Positions 23,302-31,272 of a stretch of DNA of 33,854 nucleotides are shown here, piece after piece. How positions within the stretch are numbered: the stretch's first letter is position 1; every line of letters starts with the position of its first letter. Position numbers and translations under genes: made by a program. The notes below the pieces were generated by a model, which made no database searches, was not told where the DNA came from, and was given only the letters and a program-made list of their open reading frames with translations. Source of the stretch: Gemmatimonadaceae bacterium (lineage in GTDB: Bacteria > Gemmatimonadota > Gemmatimonadetes > Gemmatimonadales > Gemmatimonadaceae); assembly GCA_025362635.1 (NCBI GenBank), contig JANYFO010000239.1, positions 1-33,854 of the forward strand. The letters run 5' to 3'.

Positions 23302-23520
23302 TCAGTTCACGTAGACCACATCGCCATCACTGTCGATGCCAAGTTCTTGCTGAACGCCACACACGCCGCAGACCAGCACTGCGTGCCACACTTCGCCTAG
23401 CTCGGTGTGCAATGCGGGACTCGCTTCGCGAACACTTAATTTTCGGTACGTGTATTCGCGACAGCTCACGCACGCGTGCGCGCGGGCGATACGTTCAGCG
23501 CGCTCGCGCGTGATGGCCAT
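23302..23520 (-). CDS. Small zinc-ribbon-like protein, hypothetical
   Basis: The 72-residue product has CVSC and CGVC pairs, 34 residues apart, in a small domain with REYTYRKLSV and ending DSDGDVVYVN. This is a probable zinc ribbon. It is the last gene of a minus-strand unit: the SPFH gene ends 8 bases before its start. No function can be assigned. It is conserved-looking rather than random, since the two CxxC motifs and the frame end cleanly, but I do not recognise the family. Confidence 0.7.
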   Translation of the reverse strand: MAITRERAERIARAHACVSCREYTYRKLSVREASPALHTELGEVWHAVLVCGVCGVQQELGIDSDGDVVYVN

Positions 23521-23528
23521 GTTTTACG

Positions 23529-24614
23529 TCAACCCGTTGGCGGCGCGCCATCACCAATGGCTTTGGGTACGCTCGGATAGCCAAGTCCGGACGACGCCTG
23601 ACTTCGAGTACCGGGGTCACGCACGCCCGCGGTATCCGCATGTCGCGCTTCACTTGTGGCATTCAACAACTCCCGCAAGCCACCTAACGCACCCATCACA
23701 CCTGAAGCCTCTGCCGGCAGAAAAATGGTGGTACCTTTCCCCTGCGTAAGCAGCGGCAATGCTTCGAGATATTTAAGACCAAGCAAATACATCGCGCCCT
23801 GGCCTTCCGGAAGCGCGGCTGAAATTAGCGTAATGGCTTCGGCCTCCGCATGCGCAACTGCGAGCCGTGCTTCGGCGACACCTTTTGCGCGCAATACGTT
23901 GGCATCGCGCTCACCTTCTGCTTTGCGCACCTGTGATTCGCGCTGTCCTTCCGACTCCAGAATGGCGGACCGCTTCCCTGCTTCTGCATTCGTCACAGAG
24001 GCCCGACGTTCGCGCTCGGCGCGCATCTGCAGTTCCATCGATTGCTGGATGTCACGCGGTGGTTCGATCGACTGCAATTCAACACGCGTCACATCGACGC
24101 CCCACCCGATCGAGGCTTCTTCAATCACATCGCGCATACGTTTGTTGATCACGTCGCGACTCGTAAGCGTCGCGTCAAGCTCCATGTCACCAACAATGTT
24201 TCGCAAGGTCGTACGCGTCAGTGTTTCAAGCGCGTACGGTAAATTGGTGACGGAATATGTGGCCTTTTGCGGGTCGGCGATTCGATAGTACAGCACCGCA
24301 TCAATGTCGATCGTCACATTGTCTTTCGTGATCACCGGCTGGCTTGGAAAGTTCAGTACCTGCTCGCGCAGATCAATGCGCGAGGTTGAACCAGCGACAA
24401 GCTTGCGTACGCCGGACACATCCGATTCGAGATACCGCACGTCAATCGTGCGCGGACGTTCGATGAACGGAATGAGCAGGTTTAATCCAGATCGCGCGAG
24501 ACGATCAAACCGTCCGAGTCGCTCGACGACCATCACTTCGGCTTGCCCAACAATTTTGACCGAGCTGATAAAAAGCACGAGCACAAGTACGACAGCAATG
24601 ACGAGCGGGATCAT
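23529..24614 (-). CDS. SPFH/stomatin-family membrane protein (QmcA-like)
   Basis: The 361-residue protein has an N-terminal membrane helix (PLVIAVVLVLVLFISSVKIV), the SPFH/band-7 domain (EVMVVERLGRFDRLARSGLNLLIPFIERP; VITKDNVTIDIDAVLYYRI), and a long alanine/glutamate-rich coiled coil with NAEAGKRSAILESEG. A segment around LISAALPEGQGAMYLLGLKYLEAL follows, and the tail is disordered. This order is that of QmcA / paraslipin (stomatin-like 2), which form large ring or cage assemblies and organise membrane proteases. The NfeD partner that usually accompanies such genes is absent in the window. It follows the PD40 gene after 24 bases. Confidence 0.9.
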   Translation of the reverse strand: MIPLVIAVVLVLVLFISSVKIVGQAEVMVVERLGRFDRLARSGLNLLIPFIERPRTIDVRYLESDVSGVRKLVAGSTSRIDLREQVLNFPSQPVITKDNVTIDIDAVLYYRIADPQKATYSVTNLPYALETLTRTTLRNIVGDMELDATLTSRDVINKRMRDVIEEASIGWGVDVTRVELQSIEPPRDIQQSMELQMRAERERRASVTNAEAGKRSAILESEGQRESQVRKAEGERDANVLRAKGVAEARLAVAHAEAEAITLISAALPEGQGAMYLLGLKYLEALPLLTQGKGTTIFLPAEASGVMGALGGLRELLNATSEARHADTAGVRDPGTRSQASSGLGYPSVPKAIGDGAPPTG

Positions 24615-24638
24615 AAGTCGACCGGCAAAAGTTGACGA

Positions 24639-25751
24639 TCAGGGTTTCCAGTCCGCCATGAACAGATTCGTTTCGCCGGGTTTTGCGTCGAAGCGATTGG
24701 ACGCCCAGATCAGGTGCTTCCCATCGGGACTAAACATCGGGAATCCGTCGAACTCGGGATTTGTCGTCACCTGTTCGAGCTTGGTGCCGTCGAGATTCAC
24801 CAGATAGAGATCAAAGTTCCGACTCTTCGGATTCTTGTGGTTCGAAGAGAAGATGATGCGCGTTCCGTCTGGCGTCCACGATGGACCAAAGTTGGCGCCG
24901 CCGAGATTGGTGATTTGTGTCTGGTTTGATCCGTCAGCGTTCATGACGTAAAGCTCCATCCGATTGGGGCGAATCATGTGCTGTTTCAGCAAATCGCGAT
25001 ACAACGCGAGCGAGTCCGGATTTGTCGGATGCCACGCGCGATACGCGATTTTCGTCCCGTCGGGTGACCACCACGGACCACCATCGTACCCTGGTGTCGT
25101 CGTGAGTTGCTTCACATCGGTGCCATCGACGTTCATGGTGTAAATGTCGAGATCGCCGCCTTTGAGCGACGTAAACACAATGCGTTTACCATTGGGCGAC
25201 AGCACCCCTTCTGCGGTGTAAGTGCCGTAGTTTGTCAGGCGCCGTAAATCCTTGCCGTCGCGTCCCACGGTGTAGAGGTCGAACGGATCGATGCCCCACA
25301 CGTACCCCTTGGACGGATCGGGCTTGACAGGGCACACGCTGTCCGCCGCGTGGGTCGATGCGAAAAAAAGCCGATTGCTTCCGGGCAAGAACCAACCACA
25401 CGTGGTTTTACCGCCGACCGAGACTTTCGTGAGGCCGCTGCCGTCAAAGCGCATTACATATTGCTGATCACAGCTGCGCCCGTCACGCGTTGACTGAAAC
25501 GTTATCCATTTGCCGTCGGCACTAAAATACGCCTCCGCATTTTCGCCGCCGTTGGTGAGCTGGCGAATGTGGGTGAGGTGCGTTTCACCGGCATCGGAGA
25601 CAATAGGCCTACTCTCGGCGCTCGAAGCGCCGCGTGCGCTACCGGTGGCAGCGGCGCGACTGCACGCTTGCGAGGCGACAAAAAGCAGCGGGCTTGCCGC
25701 GAGCAGCGCTGCCCAAACGTGGCGCGCCTCAGATCGGTTTAAAATAGACAT
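24639..25751 (-). CDS. TolB/PD40-like beta-propeller protein, exported
   Basis: The 370-residue protein has an N-terminal signal (AALLAASPLLFVASQACS). The Cys may be a lipid anchor, though SQAC is a poor lipobox. At least five WD40-like PD40 repeats follow: YFSADGKWITFQSTRDG, LSPNGKRIVFTSLKGGD, WSPDGTKIAYRA, WTPDGTRIIFSSN and FSPDGKHLIWASN. They are alternated with DGT/DLY strands (LYVMNADGS, DLYLVNLDGT). This is a 6-bladed propeller like the TolB C-terminal domain or the DPP-like propeller, lacking any peptidase domain. It could be a periplasmic scaffold. It heads the PD40-SPFH-zinc ribbon unit and is isolated from the S41 gene upstream by a terminator. Confidence 0.85.
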   Translation of the reverse strand: MSILNRSEARHVWAALLAASPLLFVASQACSRAAATGSARGASSAESRPIVSDAGETHLTHIRQLTNGGENAEAYFSADGKWITFQSTRDGRSCDQQYVMRFDGSGLTKVSVGGKTTCGWFLPGSNRLFFASTHAADSVCPVKPDPSKGYVWGIDPFDLYTVGRDGKDLRRLTNYGTYTAEGVLSPNGKRIVFTSLKGGDLDIYTMNVDGTDVKQLTTTPGYDGGPWWSPDGTKIAYRAWHPTNPDSLALYRDLLKQHMIRPNRMELYVMNADGSNQTQITNLGGANFGPSWTPDGTRIIFSSNHKNPKSRNFDLYLVNLDGTKLEQVTTNPEFDGFPMFSPDGKHLIWASNRFDAKPGETNLFMADWKP

Positions 25752-25775
25752 GACCTAACCGTAGGTCGGATCGCA

Positions 25776-25819
25776 AAACCGGGCAATCCGGACGATTACG
25801 CAGTCGTCCGGATTGCCCG
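25776..25819 (-). terminator. Terminator after the S41 peptidase gene
   Basis: A perfect 16-base stem (CGGGCAATCCGGACGA with its complement) has an 8-base loop, 23 bases after the S41 stop. Read on the minus strand it is followed by GTTTTG. It separates the protease gene from the PD40 gene. Confidence 0.85.
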
Positions 25820-25841
25820 CAATTAATTGGACCGCAAAGCC

Positions 25842-27455
25842 CTACTTAGACCCACTACTTTTCGCGACGCGAGGCTTGCCGACTGGAAGTAATGCCGCTG
25901 CCGCATATACATCTTTTTGTGTGGCGCTCTTGCGGAGCAATTCAACGGCTTTGAGAAGCTGGTTGTCATCTTTGATGTTATGACGCTTTACCAAGCTATC
26001 GCCGAAGGCCGTTCGAGCGACATAGGTTTCGACGTTGCGGTCGACATAGCCGACACCGGCGTCGTACGTTGCGCGGTCGAGCTTCACACCCTTGGCGGCC
26101 AAACGATTAAAAATGTCGTTGCGCCATTCGTTCGTGACGACAAAGTCTGACTTCACTTTGCCCTTCTGCGACTCGGCGAACTCGCCGAGCACGTCGGCGA
26201 ATTGTTGCGATTTGGGTACGATCTCGCGACCGAGCTTGAGTTCTACGGTGGTCAGTGTGTCGGGCTGCACGTAAACGTCCGGCGTAATTGCGCCACCGCC
26301 GTACAGCGTCCGCCCGTTGACCAATGACTTGTACGTGGGCTTGGCCTTTCGCATCGAGTCGGTTTCCATCGAGTCAGGAATGACTTCCAAAAACTGACCA
26401 TCTGCGTTGAACTTGCGCTCCTTTTGAATGGAGCGGCCCGACGGCGTGTACCACTTGCCTGTCGTGATTTTTAGGGCGTACCCACCGTCAAGGTTGTACA
26501 CGCTTTGGACGAGCCCTTTGCCGTACGACGTGGTCCCGAGCACCAACGCGCGATCGTAATCTTGCAACGCACCAGCGACAATTTCTGACGCAGACGCGGA
26601 GTAATTATCTACGAGTACGACCAGCGGAATATCGGGAGCAAGCGGTTCGACGCTCGCGGTAAACTTCTGGAACTCCGCGCGTCCACGAACGCTCAGGAGC
26701 TCTTTGCCTTTTGGTAAAAACAAATTCGACATAGAAAACGCTTCATCGAGGATGCCTCCAGGATTGTTGCGCAGGTCGATGACGATGCCTTTTGCTCCTT
26801 TCGCTTTAAAATCTTTGATCGACTGCGCGACGTCGTGCGTGGTTTGTTCGCTAAAACGTTCGAGCAAGATGTAGCCGACACGATCATCAATCATGATTGA
26901 ATAGCGCACGGCCGGCACGTGAATTTCCGCGCGTTTAAAATCCAGCTTGATGGGCTGTGGCACACCAGCACGTGCAAACGTGACGGAGACGCCGGTGCCA
27001 ACGGGACCAAGCAGTTTGTTCTGCGCTTGCAGATTAGTAAATCCTCGCGCGTTGAACGTGTCGATGGCGACAATTTTATCGCCGACCTGTACGCCACGAG
27101 ATTCTGCCGGCGAACCAACGAAGACTTTTTGGATCGTGACATATCCGCCAACGGGCAAAATTTCCATGCCGATGCCGGCGTACCGTCCGCTCGTGGAACG
27201 CGAAAACTCTTCTAGCTGCTTGGGTGAAAAGAGCTCCGTGTACGGATCCTGCAGCTCCTTCACAAGTCCGCGCGCGGCCTTTTCGTACAACACCTGCGCG
27301 TCGAGCGTGTCGACGTAGCGCAACGCGACGAAGGTGAGCACTTGGTCGAGTAGTTGAGCGCCGCCTCTCGTGGTGCGCGTCTGCAGGGCAAAGCCGCCCG
27401 CGAGCACGGGGAGCGATACCAAACAGGCAAGGGCGATCTTACGGGAGCGGGTCAT
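25842..27455 (-). CDS. S41 carboxyl-terminal processing protease (CtpA-like)
   Basis: The 537-residue protein has an N-terminal membrane or signal segment (IALACLVSLPVLAGGFAL), a helical cap region with LQDPYTELFSPKQLEEF, a PDZ domain (GIGMEILPVGGYVTIQKVFVGSPAESRGVQVGDKIVAID), and the S41 core. The catalytic Ser is in DNYSASASEIVAGAL and the Lys in SYGKGLVQS. GKWYTPSGRSIQ is the family's next motif. Such proteases trim C-termini of exported proteins. The C-terminal ~170 residues are longer than in E. coli Prc-type CtpA and helical. I use the ATG at 27455, preceded by GAGAAG, rather than the track's 27500. Confidence 0.93.
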   Translation of the reverse strand: MTRSRKIALACLVSLPVLAGGFALQTRTTRGGAQLLDQVLTFVALRYVDTLDAQVLYEKAARGLVKELQDPYTELFSPKQLEEFSRSTSGRYAGIGMEILPVGGYVTIQKVFVGSPAESRGVQVGDKIVAIDTFNARGFTNLQAQNKLLGPVGTGVSVTFARAGVPQPIKLDFKRAEIHVPAVRYSIMIDDRVGYILLERFSEQTTHDVAQSIKDFKAKGAKGIVIDLRNNPGGILDEAFSMSNLFLPKGKELLSVRGRAEFQKFTASVEPLAPDIPLVVLVDNYSASASEIVAGALQDYDRALVLGTTSYGKGLVQSVYNLDGGYALKITTGKWYTPSGRSIQKERKFNADGQFLEVIPDSMETDSMRKAKPTYKSLVNGRTLYGGGAITPDVYVQPDTLTTVELKLGREIVPKSQQFADVLGEFAESQKGKVKSDFVVTNEWRNDIFNRLAAKGVKLDRATYDAGVGYVDRNVETYVARTAFGDSLVKRHNIKDDNQLLKAVELLRKSATQKDVYAAAALLPVGKPRVAKSSGSK

Positions 27456-27598
27456 GCGGCTTCTCGCGATGGAGGGAGCAGAAAAATGCGACACGAGCAC
27501 ACGGCGCCGAGCAACAGCGATTGAGCAATGCTTCTGACTTCGTACGCGGCGCTCGGAGATGGGTTCCGTGCGGCGACCGTTCGTCTAGTCCAACTCGT

Positions 27599-28456
27599 TC
27601 AGACCTCATCGCGGGGACGAGATCCTAAGACGTAGTCCACATGCCAAACTCGATCATACTGACGGATGCCGATATCACGCACCAATCCGGCACTGAGCAA
27701 CATCTCGTGCGCTGGTTGAAGGACGCGTTGGAGGTGTGATGGATAACGTTGCGTGAGGGGAAGTTGTTCGGCGAGTCGTTCCAAGGGTATACGCCACGAC
27801 AGGCGTCCATCGGCCCGGGCTACCTCAAGCATGCGATACAATCGGCGCGCGACTGGTGAGGAGAGGGCGTGATAGCGGGCCGCCGACAGTGTGATGGTGT
27901 GACGCGCGGCAAGGTTGGTTCGCATCGTGGGGGACAGGATGACGCGTGCATCACCCGGTTCACCTGCCGCCAGATTGCCGAACAAGTGCAGTTGTTCGCG
28001 ATCGGCCACTCGTCGTCGCTGCACCGCGACGGACGAAAGAATGGTGAAGCTCACATCGGCCAAGCCGGATGAGGCCGACCAGTACGCTCCTACCGATTCG
28101 AGCGTGGTGCGTTCGAGACGAGCGAGGGCACCGCGCAGCTGCTCGTAGGTGCGTCCATCGGCGCGACGACCCATCGACCGCAAAAAGGCGTGCAAGGTAA
28201 AGGTGACGGTTCCGTCCGCGGGCGAACCGGCTTCGCTGTACCGATGCAGTAGTTCTATATAGACATCTTGATCAAACGTGCCGGGAAGGCGATCGCCGGC
28301 CGAGGGGATGACGCGCCAGCGCCCGCCATTCTCGCAGGTAAACGAGACGGGCGCATCATCCGCAGAATCGCTCAGTCGAAACAGCGGAAGTTCCTCGAGT
28401 GCTCGATCGAGTACTACTCCGCGAATCGCCGGGCGCCGACGCGCAGCGAGTGTCAT
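27599..28456 (-). CDS. Replication initiator protein A-like (RPA family, PF10134)
   Basis: The protein resembles the plasmid replication-initiator A family (RPA, PF10134). It has ELPLFRLSD near the N-terminus, then RVIPSAGDRLPGTFDQDVYIELLHRY and VTFTLHAFLRSMGRRADGRTYEQLRGALARLERTTLES, then two winged-helix-like regions. The C-terminal part (SSPVARRLYRMLEVARADG) fits the second domain. Such proteins bind iterons at plasmid origins; here it lies among ordinary chromosomal genes, with no parA/parB beside it and no evident iterons in the flanks. It could be a chromosomal relic, a repurposed regulator, or an integrated plasmid piece. The start is uncertain: ATG at 28456 lacks a Shine-Dalgarno, and the track's TTG at 28597 adds 47 residues. 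Confidence 0.7.
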   Translation of the reverse strand: MTLAARRRPAIRGVVLDRALEELPLFRLSDSADDAPVSFTCENGGRWRVIPSAGDRLPGTFDQDVYIELLHRYSEAGSPADGTVTFTLHAFLRSMGRRADGRTYEQLRGALARLERTTLESVGAYWSASSGLADVSFTILSSVAVQRRRVADREQLHLFGNLAAGEPGDARVILSPTMRTNLAARHTITLSAARYHALSSPVARRLYRMLEVARADGRLSWRIPLERLAEQLPLTQRYPSHLQRVLQPAHEMLLSAGLVRDIGIRQYDRVWHVDYVLGSRPRDEV

Positions 28457-28722
28457 CAAGCGTGGAAGGTGAGCACCATGCGGCGAGAGCGCCAGCGCCT
28501 TGATGCATTCGGTGTGATGCGGCGCCCGAACGACCTGTTGCCGGTTAGCCGCTGGTGGGAGGGCTGCGTCGCACTGCGGGCCGCTTCGTTTGAGCAAAAA
28601 ACAGCAAATCCGCCAGTTGTCGGCGTGTTTCGTTGGTGTCCGTGTCCACGCGTCTGGTTGTTTTTCGGGACAATAGAAATAGCGGCGACCAACACAGCGA
28701 GCGCATTGTTTGCGTTGCTGCT

Positions 28723-29442
28723 TTACGCCAGGGTAATGACCTGCCCCGTGATGTTGCGCGCCGCGGCGCTGGCAAGGAACGCCACGACGTCGGCGACCGA
28801 CTCGCGTTCGACATACTTCGTATCGGCCTTCATGCTGTTCATGTTGGCCGCAGTGCGAATCTGCGTTGGCGCCACGGCGTTAGCACGAACGCCATTCACG
28901 TGTTCTTCTTCGGCGACTGCGCGCATCAGCGTGAGCACGCCACTTTTTGCGGCTGCATACGCGGCGATACCATTTGGTGAACCACTCGGCAACGCGGCCA
29001 CGGAGCCGAAAAATACCAACGAGCCTCGACCCAACCGCAGTGCCGGAAGAAACGCGCGCGTTGCGCCATACGCCGTATCCAGATTGATCATAAACTGTTT
29101 GTGCCACGCCTCGGGATCACTGATGTCCAACGGGCCCGTCGCGCCAAACCCACCGGCAACGTGCACGAGGGCATGCACGGCTCCAGCGCAGTCGCTATGC
29201 GCCGCGAGCACCTGGTCGGCAACGATCTTTGCGTCAGTCGCGTCCGACAAATTCGCAATGTGTGCAGAAACTACATGACCATCCGCACGTAGCACGTCTG
29301 CCCGCGCATCGACCTCATCCTGTTGCATGTCGAGTAGCGCGAGAATGGCACCGCGTTGCGCGAAACCGAGTGCGACCGCTTCGCCCACTTGACCGGCCCG
29401 ACCCACGCCGGTGATCACGACCAACTTGCCGGTGAAGTCCAT
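28723..29442 (-). CDS. Short-chain dehydrogenase/reductase (SDR)
   Basis: This classical SDR has 239 residues. The N-terminal cofactor site is TGVGRAGQVGEAVA, an unusual spacing of the TGxxxGxG motif. NVAG-equivalent text is HVAGGFG; the catalytic residues are in FFGSVAA (Ser) and AYAAAKSG (Tyr, Lys), and the Asn is in INLDTAYG. LLDMQQ suggests NAD preference because of the Asp after the second strand. No substrate can be assigned. The start is the ATG at 29442, with GGAG 9 bases upstream; the GTG at 29445 is equally possible. It lies 37 bases after the aminotransferase gene and may be the last gene of the serine unit. Confidence 0.88.
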   Translation of the reverse strand: MDFTGKLVVITGVGRAGQVGEAVALGFAQRGAILALLDMQQDEVDARADVLRADGHVVSAHIANLSDATDAKIVADQVLAAHSDCAGAVHALVHVAGGFGATGPLDISDPEAWHKQFMINLDTAYGATRAFLPALRLGRGSLVFFGSVAALPSGSPNGIAAYAAAKSGVLTLMRAVAEEEHVNGVRANAVAPTQIRTAANMNSMKADTKYVERESVADVVAFLASAAARNITGQVITLA

Positions 29443-29479
29443 CACGTGAATCTCCGTCGTACAGCGTGAGTGAGCGTGT

Positions 29480-30595
29480 CTACTCTGCTTTCAGGGACTG
29501 CAATGCGTCGGAGACTGCGTCGAGACAGCGACGCAGTCCGTCGACGCTATGATCGCCCATGTGCCCGATGCGAAACGACGCTGCTTTCAACTTGCCGTAG
29601 CCACCACCAACAACAAACCCACGTTGCGCGACCGCCTGTACGAGCGCGTCGCCGCTAAACTGTGCGGGCAACGCAATAGCGGATACCGTTGGTGAGCGAT
29701 GTCCCAAGCGCGCGTACATGCACAGCTCGATACCAAGCGACTCTCGCGTTTGCGCAATCCACTGCTCGGTTGCGCACTGCAAGGCCGCGTGTCGCAGCCA
29801 TCGCTGTTCAATACCATCGCTTGCGATCGCTTCACATTGCAGCAATGTCGCATACAGCAATGAGATTGCGGGTGTGTTTGGTGTCTGATGCTTCTTCGCG
29901 TATTGCTCAAACTCGAGCACGTCGAAATAACGACCGCGCGCCGTCGCGAGGTGTGCGCGTTGCAGGAAGCGCTCGCTGACCGTTGCAAATGCTAACCCGG
30001 GTGGCAACGCGAGTGCCTTTTGAGACCCTGTCAATACGACATCGAGATCCCACGCATCGGTTTCGACCGGAGCGCCCCCGACACCAGTCACGCTATCGAC
30101 CAGAACGAGTACGTCGTGCGCGCGTGCCAGTTGTGCGAGCGGCTCGAGCGGCGTGAGCGCACCAGTACTCGTTTCCGAATGCACCACGGTGAGCGCCACG
30201 TACGGACGCGCGCGCAACGCTGTGTGTACTTGATCGAGCGACACGACGTCGCCCCACGCCGCGGATACGACGTCTACATCGCGACCACAGGACCGCGCAA
30301 TATCTGCGAACCGCTCGGAGAATGCACCGTTCACCAGCGACAGCACCGGGCCTGGCGGTGCGCACCGTACGGCCATCTCCATGAATCCCGTCGCGGACGA
30401 CGTGCTCACGTACACCGAACGCGTTGTACGAAAGATGGCCCCCAACGAGGTCACGATGCGCGCGAACATGTGCTCAAACTCGACGCCGCGATGCGGCAGC
30501 ATGGGCGCGAGCATGGTCTCGAGCACCTCGCGTCGTACTTCCGTTGGTCCCGGAAGAAAGAACGTTCCAAACGCTGGGCTGTGCGGATCAGTCAT
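29480..30595 (-). CDS. Class V aminotransferase, probable phosphoserine (or serine-glyoxylate) aminotransferase
   Basis: This PLP enzyme has 371 residues: FFLPGPTEVRREVL at the N-terminus, VHSETSTGAL, LVDSVTGVGG (Asp to pyridine N) and TGSQKALALPPGLAF with the Schiff-base Lys. The family is alanine-glyoxylate / serine-pyruvate aminotransferase. Its position directly after serB and in one operon with serA points to 3-phosphohydroxypyruvate as substrate, as shown for an archaeal relative (Methanocaldococcus MJ0959). No SerC-type gene is seen in the window. Serine-glyoxylate transamination is the alternative. The ATG overlaps the serB stop by 4 bases. Confidence 0.85.
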   Translation of the reverse strand: MTDPHSPAFGTFFLPGPTEVRREVLETMLAPMLPHRGVEFEHMFARIVTSLGAIFRTTRSVYVSTSSATGFMEMAVRCAPPGPVLSLVNGAFSERFADIARSCGRDVDVVSAAWGDVVSLDQVHTALRARPYVALTVVHSETSTGALTPLEPLAQLARAHDVLVLVDSVTGVGGAPVETDAWDLDVVLTGSQKALALPPGLAFATVSERFLQRAHLATARGRYFDVLEFEQYAKKHQTPNTPAISLLYATLLQCEAIASDGIEQRWLRHAALQCATEQWIAQTRESLGIELCMYARLGHRSPTVSAIALPAQFSGDALVQAVAQRGFVVGGGYGKLKAASFRIGHMGDHSVDGLRRCLDAVSDALQSLKAE

Positions 30596-31272
30596 AGTTG
30601 AAACAACAAGGTATGCAGCGTTGCGAAGTCGACCGCCTCTGCATCGGCAACCGCTACGACATTCTGCCGACGCGCCACTCCAGTGTACGCAATGAACGCA
30701 TCGGAAATACCACGCACGGCCGCGTCCGTCGCGCCATCACCAATCATCACGAGCGGCCGGGGCAACGCGAGGCGGTGTAACACCGCGGGTTTGCCACGCT
30801 GTGTGGCCAGCGGTTGCTCACCCGCAAGCGACACGTAACGACCGTCATCATCAAATAGCACGGTCACCGCATGCACGCGCGATGCCGGAATGCCCATGTA
30901 TTCGGCCAACGGGAGGATGGCGTCGCGCAGTCCGCCGCTCAATAGCGTTACCTCGCACCCGGCAACGGAAAGCACGGCACACAACGCCCGCGCCCCGGGT
31001 TGCACGGTTTCGATGTACGCGTGACCCAATGCCGAGACCTCATCGCGCGTCGGTTGAATAAGCTCCAGGCGGTGCGCATATACTGATTCAATAGCTATCT
31101 CGCCTGCCATTGCGCGATCGGTGAGCGCTGCGATCTCCTTTGCAACATCGTTGCCACGCAAACTCGCGAGCCAATCGATGCCTTCCAATGAGGTGATGGT
31201 CGAATCGACGTCAAGGACCACCGATGCAAATCGCGGACGCGCATCAGTCATGGACAATGAGAGCGGCGTCAC
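30592..31272 (-). CDS. serB: Phosphoserine phosphatase
   Basis: SerB dephosphorylates phosphoserine, the last step of the phosphorylated serine pathway. The 226-residue HAD-fold protein has LDVDSTITSLEGIDWLA (DxDST nucleophile motif with the SerB-type EGI), LLSGGLRDAI (motif II Ser), QRGKPAVL (Lys) and MIGDGATDAAV (motif IV). No ACT domain precedes it. The start GTG makes a GTGA overlap with the FAD dehydrogenase stop; an in-frame ATG at 31251, closer to the conserved core, is an alternative. Translation is probably coupled on both sides. Confidence 0.92.
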   Translation of the reverse strand: MTPLSLSMTDARPRFASVVLDVDSTITSLEGIDWLASLRGNDVAKEIAALTDRAMAGEIAIESVYAHRLELIQPTRDEVSALGHAYIETVQPGARALCAVLSVAGCEVTLLSGGLRDAILPLAEYMGIPASRVHAVTVLFDDDGRYVSLAGEQPLATQRGKPAVLHRLALPRPLVMIGDGATDAAVRGISDAFIAYTGVARRQNVVAVADAEAVDFATLHTLLFQL

